Origin: Bacteroidota bacterium | GTDB lineage: Bacteria > Bacteroidota > Bacteroidia > Chitinophagales > Chitinophagaceae | DNA length: 64,000 bases | NCBI GenBank assembly: GCA_030706685.1 | Contig: JAUZOA010000001.1 | Location: 1 to 64,000, forward strand | Direction: 5' to 3' | In this document: one piece after another, positions 27,075-37,782 of the stretch | Numbering within the stretch: position 1 is the first letter of the stretch | Layout of the letters: each line of letters begins with the position of its first letter | Made by a program: the position numbers and the translations under genes | Notes under the pieces: model-generated | Told to the model about the DNA's origin: nothing | The model's input: the letters and a program-made list of their open reading frames with translations, nothing else | Databases searched by the model: none

Positions 27075-27191
27075 ATCGTGCAAGTCAATATAAATTAAGA
27101 AATCACAATTTTCCCCGGTCAGCAATGATTATGGAATTCTATTTTACAGGAATGAAACGGTCGCTGTAAGAACCGTTAAACCTTTAAACCG

Positions 27192-30100
27192 CTATTGCGC
27201 CAGCGATATCCTCACCTGTAAACCACCTCGTGTATTCGTAATCGGGAAGGCATTGCTGATCTTGGGAATGTTCCGGTTCTGTTCGAAGTAGAGTTTCAAA
27301 CTGACCCGTTTATTCAGGATATAATCTATGGAAGGTGCAATGCGTATCACTTTTTGCCCCGCTGTTCCAAATGAAGTCTTCTGGTCCAGCTTGCTGTTGG
27401 CTGTAGCATCATCACGCAAACTGAAATCAAAACGGAAGGTTACATCATTGTCCAGTTTCATTTTGAAGAGTTTTCTTATAAGCGGCACTCCTTTCTTGCG
27501 CCAGTTGAAACCAAATGTAACTTCAGTAGAACGGTTCTCCGCCAACTGGTAATCAACAAGGCTTAAGCTCAGCGTCCTGCTCTTTTTAAATTCAATTCTC
27601 GTGGTCAGTTGATTGGTAAAAGTCATATCTACTTCCACCAGCGGATCGAATTGCTCCTGTATGGTAATATTGGGAACTAAGAAATAAGGTACAAATCTCT
27701 TGTATCCTGCTGTCGTATCCAGGAATTCCGGGTAGCCCGTATGGAAAGGATCCTGGAACAATAAAGCTGTATTAAAGCTATTCATACTAAGTGTACTGTG
27801 ATAGCCGTGCCGGATAGAAACATTGGTAAATATCTTATCCAGTCCCGGTATTTTTGACAAGCCATTATAGGTAATGGTCCAGTTTGGCTTGGGAAGAATG
27901 CCGGAAAAGGGATTAGATTTTAACTTGGGATTGTCGTTCCTGATCAGGTTGATTTTTGCAGGATCTTTCCCGGTGTAAGCAGCCAGGAAGGCCGGAATGA
28001 CTACATCCTGCGCATAAGGCCCATATCCTGAATAATAACCATCCGCACCGAGCGTACTGCCATAAGGGTTCTTGGGTCCGAGGCGCTTCGACAATATCTG
28101 CCTGTTTGCCTCAAATTGCTTGAATGTTTCTGATACAACATTAGGGTCAAACTTATTAAACAATGTCTTGTAAGATATATAGCTGACACTGAAACTGCCG
28201 GCGGCATAAGGGCTCAGCCTTGTCAGCCCCGCGCTGCCGGTAGTATCCTTGTAGAGCTCTGAATAATTTTTGCTGAAGCTCTTATCCAGGCTGAGATCAA
28301 TATTCAGATCGCGGACCGGGGTTAATTGCGCTGTTAAATTCAATCGCTGGTTATACCGTTGCTGGATCATGGCAGATACCAATGAGTCCCTTGACAATAA
28401 TCCTTTTCTTCCGAAATTATTGATCCAGTTAGTATCGGGCTGATAACCAAAAACAAAACCATATCCGGGGTGGCCATTCTTAAGATTGGTACCCAGTACC
28501 TGTGTACTATCCATATAGCCGGGTAAGGTAGTGCCATAATCTTCTGTATACTGAATACCGACTCTTTTTAATGAAGTAAGAAGTCCTACGAAAAGTTTTA
28601 CGGCCTTATTCACTTCCGGCAGCTTATTCTTATTCAACTCCCTGAGTCTTCTGCGTTCTTCTCTTTTTAATTTCCGTATTTCTTTCCTCGCTTTTTTTCT
28701 TTCTTTGGGCGACATATCCGGCATTTTGGCCTTGAGTGAATCTATCCTGTTCTGTGCAGCACTATTTGTATTAACAGGTTTCACGTTTTGTTTTCCGCCG
28801 GGCGCGTTTACATTCTTATCCCCGGGTTTACCGGCAGGCTGTTTTACATTCTTATCACCGGGTTTAGTTTTATCGCCTTGTTTGTTTTTATCGTCTTTGC
28901 CGCCTTTGTTAGCGGGAGGCGGGTTGCTGTTAACGGCTCGCAGGAATTTCGACTTACTATAGAGCTGGTCAAAATTCAATTCGCTGTTAATCGTTCTTGT
29001 TTGCGTATTGGATAGCGTATTCCCAAGACTCCTCGCCAATAAAGAAGCCGCCAGCCAGTTATACTGCGTAGCATAGGAAGCTCTCAGGGTTGTCCAGTCC
29101 AGTAACGGGATTTTTTGCGTAGGCACATTATAGGTCAATGTCGCCTGCTGGTGATACTGGGTATTGCGGCCTCCTTTGAAAAAATTATTTTGAACAGAGT
29201 CTTTCTTTAGTTTAGTATCTATGCGTCCATAAGGTTCATCAACGCGTGCGTTATTCGTAGCCGAAAAATCCAGGGATATTGACCGGGTCAGGTTCCATTG
29301 CAGGATATAATAGCGGTCAAATGTAAAAAACTTATTGTACGTCTCGGGTATCTGGTAAGGGCCGCCACCGATATTGCGTATCCGGGTAGCGCCGAATTGC
29401 CGGAATACATCGGCTTTGAATGATAACTGCGAAGGAACAAAGTTAAAATTGATATCCTTGATAAATGTCAGCCATTTCGATTTGGATTTGATCATTCTTT
29501 TAAAAGGCTCCAGGTATTTGGGCTGGGGAGCATAGTTGTAACCGACTGCGGCGCGGGTTCGCCTTAGCTCATCACTTTCTATCAACGGGTCATGATGCTC
29601 CGTAATGATATAAGAATAATTAAGATCCAGGTTGGATATACTCCATATCTTAGGCCTCTTGCCATTGGTTTTTATCTTTTTGACATTGGTGAAGTTGAGC
29701 GTTTTGATAGTCGTTACATTCTGTGCATTGTTTTTAATAGAATCTCTTTCTCCTTTATTGGATGCTTCGTCTAATTTTTGTTTTAATAATATATCCTGGT
29801 CAAGCGGGTCATATTGCGGTGTGGAAATAGTGCGGCTGATACCGGCATACACAGGTAATTGTATCCCGATCTTTTTAGGTATCAGTTTCCCGGCATCAAT
29901 AGTTGTCGCCAGGTCGAGTGTGTAAATATTTTCGCGGCTTCGCTGGTTCACGCTTTGTTCGAGGGTACCAAAGCCGCTTGTTTTTATAGTGGTTGCCAGG
30001 TTAATCGTGCCAAGGTCCGCTAATTTGATATCCGCTCTCGCCAACGCGGCCATGCCGCCCTTTTCATCCAATTTGGAAAGCCGTAGTTCATTGAACCAAA

Positions 30101-33100
30101 CTTCACCGCAGGCGGTTTCAAGGTTTGTATTCTCCACAGCCAGCAACATGCCTTTTACTTCGCCGAGATTCGGATTACCAATGATAGCATAGGACCGGCC
30201 GTCGGGTTGTGTTTCAGAATAATACTGCGAAGAAGGAATCCCCTGGTGATCCCTCCGTGTTTTTAATTGCGGAAGTATGGAAAGATCAAAATCAAGATTA
30301 TTCGCTGCGGGCCATATTTTCAAACTATCCCTTACTCCCCAGTCTGTTTTTTTCAACGGTATTCTTACTTCATAATAATTGCCCTGGAAATCGTCGCCTA
30401 TACGTACCACGGCGGTCAGGTCATTATCCGCTATACCATTAGAAGCCAGTGTAGCTTCCGCGTGAATGAACATCTGCATACGGCCATACTGGCGCAAATC
30501 AAGATCCATGGTTTTAAAAACACCACGGGACAGTTTCTTTGTAAGACCACAGAATTTAACACTTAAGGATTGTTCATTCAGGAATAACTGAACGTTATTA
30601 TTACTTAATTGCTGCTGCCTTTCGATACCCGGAGGTATTACATAGGGGATCGGCTCACGCTGGTCATTCTCTTCGAGGTTTACCGCCAATGTATTGAATT
30701 CAACCGGGTCTACCGTCGGCAAATTCAAATACTGGCCGGTAGTATCAATAGTATATTGGAACTTGCGCCATTGATTACGTACCAGTTCCAGCTTGCCAAA
30801 ACGCATGACCACTGTTGTATCAGCGAATCCGGTCACGAACATGCGAATGAAACGAATGGATTTAAAATCTGGAATATTTCCAACCTTGCTTTCAAATTCC
30901 TTCACGGGTATCCGGAACAGGTACCAATGTTCGGTGCGCAGGGCCGAACCATCCAAAGGCTGGTAATGCACTTCCCTGACATCAGTAATAAAATTCGACC
31001 CGGCGACCATATTGGGTTTAATATCCACTTTGTACTGGAAATATTCTTCTACTTCATTCAATGTGTTATCCCGGTTCAGTTCTTCCGCATCCGGGTATTG
31101 GGTAAAAGCATTTACAAACTGGCTATTGTTGTCAGCGACGGGTGAATTGCCATGGGGGTTATTGATATCCTTGTATCTTCCCAATATGCCTGTGCCATTC
31201 TGATCAAAGCTGGCATCGCGGTAAGGTTTGAAATTATCTGATGAGGGATCATTCTGCGCTTTAGCCAAAACAGAAGCGTTAACACCAGCGCTTTGAAGGG
31301 CCGCAAGATAGGGGGCAAATTTTGTTCTTTCTTCCGCATCCGTCAACCCGTCGAAGCCCACATCCTGGTATTGACGGTCATTCGGATCATTGCTGAATGC
31401 GTTGGTTACTTGCAGTGGATTAGCGGGCACTTTACCCCAGACCGTGCTGGTATCCTCAGGGGCATTGTTAGTAGGTGTTCGCAGACCATTTTCATATTGA
31501 CGCTTGCCATCTTTCAATATATCTTCCGAGATATTACCCAGGTTGAAATAAAGCTGCCCGCCAGCACTGGAAGTATTATTAATATACGGATCCATCAGCC
31601 AGAATTCGATATACTCAATATTACCTGTTTCAAAATCTATCTGGTCAATATTACGCATGATACCACCCCATCTTGACTTCGGGTTCAATAACTTTCCATC
31701 CGGCGAAATACCTGACGAATAAGCTGTGGGGGTTACCCCATAATTATAGGGCCCTCTTTCCTGCGGGTAGAAAGCAAGGTCAAAAGTGGTAAGCAAGCCC
31801 TGGCCAAGATCATTGGATTGCTGTGGAAATATTTCTGTTCTTAATACCTGTCTTGTTTCAGGTTTGGATAATTCCGCAAGATTATGCTGAAGCGGGTTAC
31901 TGGAATTACTTCTTTCCTGCAAAACCGGTTCAATATTATACCAGGCCAGTTTAGCCCTGTTGAATCCATACGTGAGATCGTTATTCAAAGCAGACTCGGC
32001 AAAGAACTGCGGGGTGGATGCCAGGTTCCAGCTGATCAGCGGGAAGCGCAGGTCAATGGAGGAACGGGTTCCTTCGAAGTCATCGATATATACCTGGCCC
32101 TGGCTTCCTTTTCCTATTTGTGGTGCATGACCGGGTTGTAATACCGCCGCTTCAGCATAGGCTGTTATAGAAGACATCTCTTTGGTGGAATAAAAAGGAA
32201 GTTTATCCAGCCATTTGGTAAGACGCGGCAGGTTGCTGCGATAGTCAACATCCGCGCCATACATTGTGTTGCGGATAGGATCTTCACCATAAGATTGTTT
32301 TATAAAGAAGGGTCTTTCCCCAAGCCGCGCGATGGTACCCCCAACCGTTAATTTTTTGTTCGCTACATAATCCAACCGCAGGCCCATAAAGTTTTTCTGC
32401 TGTATGCCATAGGCTGCCTGGTTCTCATATTGTATATTCACCGGCACGCCGGAATTAATGATCGCCTGGTTGGTAACACGCAGCGTGCCCAGGTCATAAT
32501 TTATTTCATAGTCAACGTTTTCCTGTAATGTTTGGCCGCCGGCCGTAACAATTACGGAACCGCGGGGAATATTAAACCCAAGCTGGTAATCGCCTCCGCC
32601 TCCCTGTGAAGAAGATGAAGACTTGGATTTCCCGCTGATCTTAAACCGGTCAAGGTTGGCATAAGTTTGCGCGATCGCCTTGATCGTATCATACAGGGGA
32701 TAGTATAAATATTTGTTGCGGGTGGCCTGGTCGGGATAAACATAATCGAGATCATGGCCGAAAGGTTCCAATACAGGAAAAATGACACGGCTCATGGAGG
32801 AGAGGATAGTATATCCTTCCACAAAATCGAAAACTCCGTCCTGTTGCGGGTCGTTTTGATTATTCAGCCGGTCAAGGTTCACCAATGACAGCAAAGGCTG
32901 TCCTTTGTATTGCTGTAAAACATCTGTAGGCGGCAGATATCTTTTTTCTCCAAGACTTGGCTCGAGGTATGAAATGTCCAGTTTGAAATCGTCCCGTTGC
33001 AATTGACCAAAGCCTACGGAATAAACGTTCTTCATCATCAGGTTCCAGATCGGCAGGTTGGTGCGCTGTGATGTGGCTTTTAATAGTTTCAGGAATAAAA

Positions 33101-34625
33101 CCTTTTGAGTGGTACCTGTTGTATCGGGTGGCACATCCGTCGAAAATTCTCCGACCTGGAAAGTGCGTCCGTTGAAAGTATATTGAAAGGCAATACCAAG
33201 GACTTCTTCAGCCTGCAATGGCTGGTTCAATGAAATAAAACCAATCTGTGGGTTAAAATAATATTCGGATGGCTGAAGTTTCCTGGCAAATGTTTTTTCA
33301 AATTCCTGTACCGGCGCCATACCAAAGGCGCCGCTTGTCAGCACACTCTGAACCAGTGAAGAATTGCGGGCGGACGGATTAGCCTGCAACGCTGCATACA
33401 GCGTATTCGAATTATTGGATGGCTTGGGGTCTCCGGAACTTCCCCAGTTAGGGTTAAAAGGAGCGCTTTCTCCAAGATCCATCAATGCTACAATATCCCT
33501 TGTATCGGTAGTGGCGGCTACATTGCGGTTGGTTACCCATACTTCCACCCGTAATATCTGTATTGTTGAATTGACAACAGGCAATTTGCTCATTGCCGAA
33601 TTATAATTATTCCTGAAATACTGCGACATCAGGAAGTGACGGTTCTCTTCATATTCATCGGCTTTCAGCGAAAATGTTTGGGTAGCAGATCCTCCCTGCA
33701 ATCCCAATGATTGCCGTTGTGATCTTTCATTGGCCAACACACCGGTGATAAATAATTTGCCAAACTGTAATTGTGTTTTTATTCCAAATAAGGATTGTAC
33801 GCCGGGTATCAGGGTACTTTTAGAAGTAAAGTTGACATTACCGAGTTGAAACTGTTTGATAATCTGGTCGCGGTCTCCCTGGTAATTCAGGTTCAACTGG
33901 TTTTCAAACTCGAAATTGGCCAGAGTATTATAATTAATAGGCAGCTTGAGTTTATTGCCAATATTCGCATCTACCTGCAACTGGGCATTCATATTAAAAT
34001 CAAGACCGCCGTTCTTTCTTGCCCGTTCAGGAATGGTAGGATTATTAATTTTTTGTCCCTGGTAACCGGCAAGGATGTCAACATTGCCGGATGGCCTGAT
34101 ATCTATCTTCACCTTTCCGGTTGAATCCGTGCCCATGATGCGGTTGAACCAGTCGTTGGACACTTTAAATCTTGGCTTGAATAATCTCCGGTTCATATCA
34201 GCCAGCATGGCTGATCTCCGGCGGAAATACTCATCCTGATCTTTTTGCCCCTGGAGGCGAAGAAATTCCTCCATCGAAAACGAAGTGGGGGTCCTGTAAT
34301 ATTTGTTCCCTATTTTTTCAATAATATAATATTGCTTTGTCTTAGGGTCATATTCAATGCTGCGTTTTACATAAGCCGTGTCTTTTAATTCAAAGCTGTT
34401 GTAGCGTGGACTGGTATAAGGGTCGTTTTGACGATATTCAAACCGGTAAGGAAGGGTATCATTAACGGGCAGCGTATCGTTAACCGGCATATTAAAATAA
34501 AAAAACAAGTAATCGGGGAAAAAGGGAGGACGATCCGGATAACCAGCCTTAACCTGCAGGCAGGAGGCGGAGAGGATGGCAATTAGTACCAACGTACGGA
34601 AGATATGGGAGCTCTTACGGTTCAA
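27192..34625 (-). CDS. sprA: T9SS outer-membrane translocon SprA/Sov
   Basis: The 2477-residue size is typical of SprA, the very large beta-barrel through which type IX secretion cargo crosses the outer membrane; it is required for gliding. A signal peptide (about 1-27; LVLIAILSASCLQVKAG) leads into N-terminal segments typical of the family (KLKLPINYNTLANFEFENQ, FTSKSTLIPGVQSLFGIKTQ, QSLGLQGGSATQTFSL). Later conserved pieces include QVYIDDFEGTRSSIDLR and YIEFWLMDPY. The C-terminus ends VRISLAQ. An unusual Lys/Gly/Pro/Asn-rich linker followed by a strongly basic helix-like stretch lies at about residues 1895-2010. ruvA lies 36 bases upstream on the same strand, a common arrangement in this phylum. 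The three adhesin-like proteins in the window are probable substrates. Confidence 0.96.
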   Translation of the reverse strand: MNRKSSHIFRTLVLIAILSASCLQVKAGYPDRPPFFPDYLFFYFNMPVNDTLPVNDTLPYRFEYRQNDPYTSPRYNSFELKDTAYVKRSIEYDPKTKQYYIIEKIGNKYYRTPTSFSMEEFLRLQGQKDQDEYFRRRSAMLADMNRRLFKPRFKVSNDWFNRIMGTDSTGKVKIDIRPSGNVDILAGYQGQKINNPTIPERARKNGGLDFNMNAQLQVDANIGNKLKLPINYNTLANFEFENQLNLNYQGDRDQIIKQFQLGNVNFTSKSTLIPGVQSLFGIKTQLQFGKLFITGVLANERSQRQSLGLQGGSATQTFSLKADEYEENRHFLMSQYFRNNYNSAMSKLPVVNSTIQILRVEVWVTNRNVAATTDTRDIVALMDLGESAPFNPNWGSSGDPKPSNNSNTLYAALQANPSARNSSLVQSVLTSGAFGMAPVQEFEKTFARKLQPSEYYFNPQIGFISLNQPLQAEEVLGIAFQYTFNGRTFQVGEFSTDVPPDTTGTTQKVLFLKLLKATSQRTNLPIWNLMMKNVYSVGFGQLQRDDFKLDISYLEPSLGEKRYLPPTDVLQQYKGQPLLSLVNLDRLNNQNDPQQDGVFDFVEGYTILSSMSRVIFPVLEPFGHDLDYVYPDQATRNKYLYYPLYDTIKAIAQTYANLDRFKISGKSKSSSSSQGGGGDYQLGFNIPRGSVIVTAGGQTLQENVDYEINYDLGTLRVTNQAIINSGVPVNIQYENQAAYGIQQKNFMGLRLDYVANKKLTVGGTIARLGERPFFIKQSYGEDPIRNTMYGADVDYRSNLPRLTKWLDKLPFYSTKEMSSITAYAEAAVLQPGHAPQIGKGSQGQVYIDDFEGTRSSIDLRFPLISWNLASTPQFFAESALNNDLTYGFNRAKLAWYNIEPVLQERSNSSNPLQHNLAELSKPETRQVLRTEIFPQQSNDLGQGLLTTFDLAFYPQERGPYNYGVTPTAYSSGISPDGKLLNPKSRWGGIMRNIDQIDFETGNIEYIEFWLMDPYINNTSSAGGQLYFNLGNISEDILKDGKRQYENGLRTPTNNAPEDTSTVWGKVPANPLQVTNAFSNDPNDRQYQDVGFDGLTDAEERTKFAPYLAALQSAGVNASVLAKAQNDPSSDNFKPYRDASFDQNGTGILGRYKDINNPHGNSPVADNNSQFVNAFTQYPDAEELNRDNTLNEVEEYFQYKVDIKPNMVAGSNFITDVREVHYQPLDGSALRTEHWYLFRIPVKEFESKVGNIPDFKSIRFIRMFVTGFADTTVVMRFGKLELVRNQWRKFQYTIDTTGQYLNLPTVDPVEFNTLAVNLEENDQREPIPYVIPPGIERQQQLSNNNVQLFLNEQSLSVKFCGLTKKLSRGVFKTMDLDLRQYGRMQMFIHAEATLASNGIADNDLTAVVRIGDDFQGNYYEVRIPLKKTDWGVRDSLKIWPAANNLDFDLSILPQLKTRRDHQGIPSSQYYSETQPDGRSYAIIGNPNLGEVKGMLLAVENTNLETACGEVWFNELRLSKLDEKGGMAALARADIKLADLGTINLATTIKTSGFGTLEQSVNQRSRENIYTLDLATTIDAGKLIPKKIGIQLPVYAGISRTISTPQYDPLDQDILLKQKLDEASNKGERDSIKNNAQNVTTIKTLNFTNVKKIKTNGKRPKIWSISNLDLNYSYIITEHHDPLIESDELRRTRAAVGYNYAPQPKYLEPFKRMIKSKSKWLTFIKDINFNFVPSQLSFKADVFRQFGATRIRNIGGGPYQIPETYNKFFTFDRYYILQWNLTRSISLDFSATNNARVDEPYGRIDTKLKKDSVQNNFFKGGRNTQYHQQATLTYNVPTQKIPLLDWTTLRASYATQYNWLAASLLARSLGNTLSNTQTRTINSELNFDQLYSKSKFLRAVNSNPPPANKGGKDDKNKQGDKTKPGDKNVKQPAGKPGDKNVNAPGGKQNVKPVNTNSAAQNRIDSLKAKMPDMSPKERKKARKEIRKLKREERRRLRELNKNKLPEVNKAVKLFVGLLTSLKRVGIQYTEDYGTTLPGYMDSTQVLGTNLKNGHPGYGFVFGYQPDTNWINNFGRKGLLSRDSLVSAMIQQRYNQRLNLTAQLTPVRDLNIDLSLDKSFSKNYSELYKDTTGSAGLTRLSPYAAGSFSVSYISYKTLFNKFDPNVVSETFKQFEANRQILSKRLGPKNPYGSTLGADGYYSGYGPYAQDVVIPAFLAAYTGKDPAKINLIRNDNPKLKSNPFSGILPKPNWTITYNGLSKIPGLDKIFTNVSIRHGYHSTLSMNSFNTALLFQDPFHTGYPEFLDTTAGYKRFVPYFLVPNITIQEQFDPLVEVDMTFTNQLTTRIEFKKSRTLSLSLVDYQLAENRSTEVTFGFNWRKKGVPLIRKLFKMKLDNDVTFRFDFSLRDDATANSKLDQKTSFGTAGQKVIRIAPSIDYILNKRVSLKLYFEQNRNIPKISNAFPITNTRGGLQVRISLAQ

Positions 34626-34661
34626 TTTTTCTCACAATAAGTTAATTCGGGTAAAATTGAA

Positions 34662-35243
34662 TCAGAGGATACGAAGTGTTTTTTTGATAAGTTCTTCAAC
34701 CGGCAGATTTGGCTCATTGACAAGCACTTTATTCAGCGCCTGTTCAGCAGCCAATCGGTTGATGCCTAAAGCCGTCAGAGCATTTAACGCATCTTGATGC
34801 AAAGTATTGTTTTTCATAGGTGAAATATTTGCCTCCAAAGGTTGCTTAGCCAGTTTGTCACGGAGCTCAAGCACAATCCTTTCCGCCGTTTTTTTACCGA
34901 TGCCTTTTATCCCTTCCAGTGCCCGTATATCTGCGGTAATGATTGCCCTGACCAGCTCTTCCGGTTTCATATATGACAACATGACCCGCGCAGTAGAAGC
35001 GCCGATCCCGGAAACACCGATCAATTGCTGAAACATTTCCTTTTCCGCTACTTCAAAAAATCCAAATAATATATGCGCATCCTCGCGGATAAGCAGGTGG
35101 GTATACAAAGTTCCTTTTTCAAGATTTTGAATCCTGGAATAAGTATGCAGGCTTATTTGTACCTCATAGCCTATTCCATTCACATCTACCTGTACCAATG
35201 CCGGGGTTTTATGTACAAAATCGCCTTTCAGGTATGCAATCAT
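34662..35243 (-). CDS. ruvA: Holliday junction DNA helicase subunit RuvA
   Basis: 193 residues, the normal length. RuvA binds four-way junctions and guides the RuvB motor. The N-terminal OB domain starts MIAYLKGDFVHKTPALVQVD with the NGIGYEV strand. Domain II has two helix-hairpin-helix motifs, LIGVSGIGASTARVML (about 74-89) and LEGIKGIGKKTAERIVLELR (about 109-128). The C-terminal RuvB-contacting domain is about 150-193 (DALNALTALGINRLAAEQAL). It is the promoter-proximal partner of sprA, from which it is separated by 36 bases, and divergent from fabH. Confidence 0.96.
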   Translation of the reverse strand: MIAYLKGDFVHKTPALVQVDVNGIGYEVQISLHTYSRIQNLEKGTLYTHLLIREDAHILFGFFEVAEKEMFQQLIGVSGIGASTARVMLSYMKPEELVRAIITADIRALEGIKGIGKKTAERIVLELRDKLAKQPLEANISPMKNNTLHQDALNALTALGINRLAAEQALNKVLVNEPNLPVEELIKKTLRIL

Positions 35244-35267
35244 GGCTGCGAAAATAAAGCATTTCAG

Positions 35268-35346
35268 GTACGATGTACGCCACTCCGAAAGCAGAAAGAT
35301 TTTTCAATTTGTCAGGCCGGCGTACATCGTACACCGTACATCGTAC
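35268..35346. repeat. GTACGATGTACG dyad element, copy 1
   Basis: GTACGATGTACGCC at 35268-35281 is perfectly complementary to 35319-35332 (14 bp). The right side continues with GTAC words (CACCGTACATCGTAC). The loop carries TCCGAAAGCAGAAAGATTTT, which resembles the reverse complement of the loop in the element at 46034-46131, so the two are copies of one family. It lies in the ruvA/fabH divergent region. Confidence 0.75.
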
Positions 35347-35381
35347 TTTGCCTTACCTTTGCCTCCTTTTAAAAGCACTAC

Positions 35382-36374
35382 ATGAGTAAAAAGATTACTG
35401 CTGCTATCACGGCCGTAGGAGGATTTGTCCCGGAAGACAGGCTAACCAATTTTGATCTTGAAAAGATGGTGGATACCAATGACGAATGGATCCGCACCAG
35501 GACAGGTGTTGAAGAAAGAAGGATCCTGAAAGGAGAAGGCAAAGCGACTTCTGATCTTGTCGTTCCGGCAGTAAGAGAATTATGCAACAAAAGAGGCATT
35601 GATCCTTCGGAGATAGAATGCCTGATAGTAGGTACAGTGACGCCTGATATGGTCTTTCCTGCCACGGCTAATATTGTCTGTGATAAACTCGGCGCCAGGA
35701 ATGCCTGGAGTTTTGATGTAAGCGCTGCCTGCTCGGGATTTTTGTATACGCTTACATTGGGCGCCTCACTGATAGAAAGTGGCCGTTATAAAAAAGTAGT
35801 CGTTTGCGGAGCTGATAAGATGAGCTCTATCATTGACTATAGTGACAGGGCTACCTGTATCATTTTTGGCGATGGCGCCGGAGCCGTACTATTAGAACCC
35901 AATGAAGACGGTTATGGTGTTCTTGACAGCATCCTCAGAAGTGATGGAAACGGTTGCCAGTACCTGCACATGAAAGCCGGCGGATCTGCCAGGCCCGCTT
36001 CTATTGAGACAGTAATGGCCAAAGAACATTATGTGTACCAGGAAGGACAAGCCGTTTTTAAATTTGCGGTGAAGGGAATGGCGGATGTAAGCGCTGAATT
36101 GCTGGAGAAAAATAATCTTACCGGCAATGATATCGCCTGGCTGGTGCCGCACCAGGCCAACCTGCGGATCATTGATGCAACGGCCAGCCGTATGGGATTA
36201 TCCAAAGAAAAAGTAATGATTAATATCCAGAAATATGGAAATACCACAGCCGGCACTTTACCGCTTTGCCTCTGGGACTGGGAAAAGCAATTGAAGAAGG
36301 GCGATAATCTTGTACTTTCTGCCTTTGGCGGTGGATTTACCTGGGGAGCTACATGGGTGAAATGGGCTTATTGA
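35382..36374 (+). CDS. fabH: Beta-ketoacyl-ACP synthase III
   Basis: Condenses an acyl-CoA with malonyl-ACP to start fatty acid synthesis. 330 residues with the complete FabH triad: C117 ([13 protein letters not shown]), H257 ([13 protein letters not shown]) and N287 ([11 protein letters not shown]). Other family blocks are [17 protein letters not shown] (31-47) and GDGAGAVLL (163-171), ending [14 protein letters not shown]. It stands alone rather than in a plsX-fabH-fabD cluster; a fabD lies at 43.3-44.2 kb. In Bacteroidota FabH often prefers branched or acetyl primers, which cannot be decided here. Confidence 0.96.
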   Translation: MSKKITAAITAVGGFVPEDRLTNFDLEKMVDTNDEWIRTRTGVEERRILKGEGKATSDLVVPAVRELCNKRGIDPSEIECLIVGTVTPDMVFPATANIVCDKLGARNAWSFDVSAACSGFLYTLTLGASLIESGRYKKVVVCGADKMSSIIDYSDRATCIIFGDGAGAVLLEPNEDGYGVLDSILRSDGNGCQYLHMKAGGSARPASIETVMAKEHYVYQEGQAVFKFAVKGMADVSAELLEKNNLTGNDIAWLVPHQANLRIIDATASRMGLSKEKVMINIQKYGNTTAGTLPLCLWDWEKQLKKGDNLVLSAFGGGFTWGATWVKWAY

Positions 36375-36503
36375 TTCATCCGGGATGGCTAATGTTTTCA
36401 AACAGGTGGCGGGCCCCGTTTTGTCCCAACGCCGCTTTCTATCTCTTTCAGCCGATTCATTTAGCTTTGGTATTTCAGAAGAATGAATCCTTAAAAAAAA
36501 GCA

Positions 36504-37721
36504 ATGGACAATAATTTTCCTCTTACCGGGTGGGGCTCTGTAGCTGTTCACAGCGGCCACTTGCAAGATCCGCTGTATGCCCATCTTGTACCCATCTATG
36601 CCAGCAGCACTTTTGTATATGATGAAGCCGAACAAGGTATGCGGCGCTTCAGCGGAAAAGAAGAAGGTTATATCTATTCACGCTGGGGCAACCCGACTTT
36701 TACTGAAGCGGAAAATAAGATTGCCGCATTAGAATCTTTTGGTATTAAAAAGAATGACTCCCCCCTTGCGGTAAAAGGTATCCTTCATGCTTCCGGCATG
36801 GCAGCCATTACCACGCTTCTCCTGTCCAATTTAAAATCAGGTGATAAAATTCTGACTCACTACTCCCTGTACGGCGGTACCGAAGAGATCGTTACAAAAG
36901 TCTTACCCGCGCTGGGTATTACTGCTATCATAGCCGACCTGCGTGACCTCAATATTGCGGAAAACGCCATCAAAAAGGATCCCGCTATTAAATTACTTTA
37001 TATAGAAACCCCGGCTAACCCTACGATTCAATGTGTGGATATTGAGGCATTGAGCGGCCTGGCGAAACAATACCACTTATTGACTGCCTGCGATAATACT
37101 TTCGCGACACCTTACCTGCAACAACCTTTCCGCTTCGGTATAGACTTCGTTGTTCATTCCACAACAAAATTTTTGAACGGGCACGGCACTTCAATCGGCG
37201 GCATATTGCTTGGAAGCAATACAGACTTTATGAAAACAAAAGCCTATACAATGGCAAAGACCCTGGGTGGCAATGCAAATCCTTTTGATGCATTCCTGCT
37301 GATCAATGGCATGAAAACGCTGGAGCTCCGGATGGAACGTCATTGTCATAATGCGATGGAAGTAGCCAATTTCCTGGAACAGCATCCCGCCGTGGCAAAA
37401 GTGAACTATACAGGACTGCGGGATCATCCTGATCATTACACGGCGATGAAACAGATGCGCCATCCCGGAGCCATGCTGAGCTTTGAACTGAAAAAGGGAT
37501 TACAGGGCGGCATTGATTTTATGAATAAACTCAAAATGTGTGTAAGAACCGTATCATTGGGAACCTGTGATACCCTGCTCTCCCATCCTGCATCCATGAC
37601 GCATTATAGCGTACCTAAAGAAGAAAAAGAAAAATACGGCATTACCGATGGATTGATAAGAATGAATGTGGGAATAGAAAATGTACAGGATATTATTGCT
37701 GATCTTAACCAGGCGTTGTAA
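36504..37721 (+). CDS. Cys/Met-metabolism PLP enzyme (gamma-lyase/gamma-synthase type)
   Basis: 405-residue trans-sulfuration family enzyme. Cofactor lysine K222 (VVHSTTKFLNGHG), D197 (CDNTFATPY), and Y58/R60 from the YSRWGNPT motif (phosphate contacts across the dimer). Substrate-side blocks are IETPANPT and SLGTCDTLLSHPASMTH. The residue at the usual methionine gamma-lyase Cys position is Gly (SLYGGTEE), so methionine gamma-lyase activity is not supported by that marker. Cystathionine gamma-lyase, cystathionine gamma-synthase or an acylhomoserine sulfhydrylase are possible. The gene stands alone, 62 bases before a GNAT gene. Confidence 0.85.
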   Translation: MDNNFPLTGWGSVAVHSGHLQDPLYAHLVPIYASSTFVYDEAEQGMRRFSGKEEGYIYSRWGNPTFTEAENKIAALESFGIKKNDSPLAVKGILHASGMAAITTLLLSNLKSGDKILTHYSLYGGTEEIVTKVLPALGITAIIADLRDLNIAENAIKKDPAIKLLYIETPANPTIQCVDIEALSGLAKQYHLLTACDNTFATPYLQQPFRFGIDFVVHSTTKFLNGHGTSIGGILLGSNTDFMKTKAYTMAKTLGGNANPFDAFLLINGMKTLELRMERHCHNAMEVANFLEQHPAVAKVNYTGLRDHPDHYTAMKQMRHPGAMLSFELKKGLQGGIDFMNKLKMCVRTVSLGTCDTLLSHPASMTHYSVPKEEKEKYGITDGLIRMNVGIENVQDIIADLNQAL

Positions 37722-37782
37722 CTCCATCCCATAGCTATCGGGACCTGAAGAGGCTTTTGCAAAAATCATTAAAGATGGTGAA

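Noticed and set aside
30609-31145. 178-codon frame opposite sprA
   Set aside because: It is an antisense shadow of sprA with no recognisable motif and no independent support.
36504-37721. Methionine gamma-lyase as a firm call
   Set aside because: The Cys expected in the active-site loop of methionine gamma-lyases is Gly here, so only the broader family can be named.
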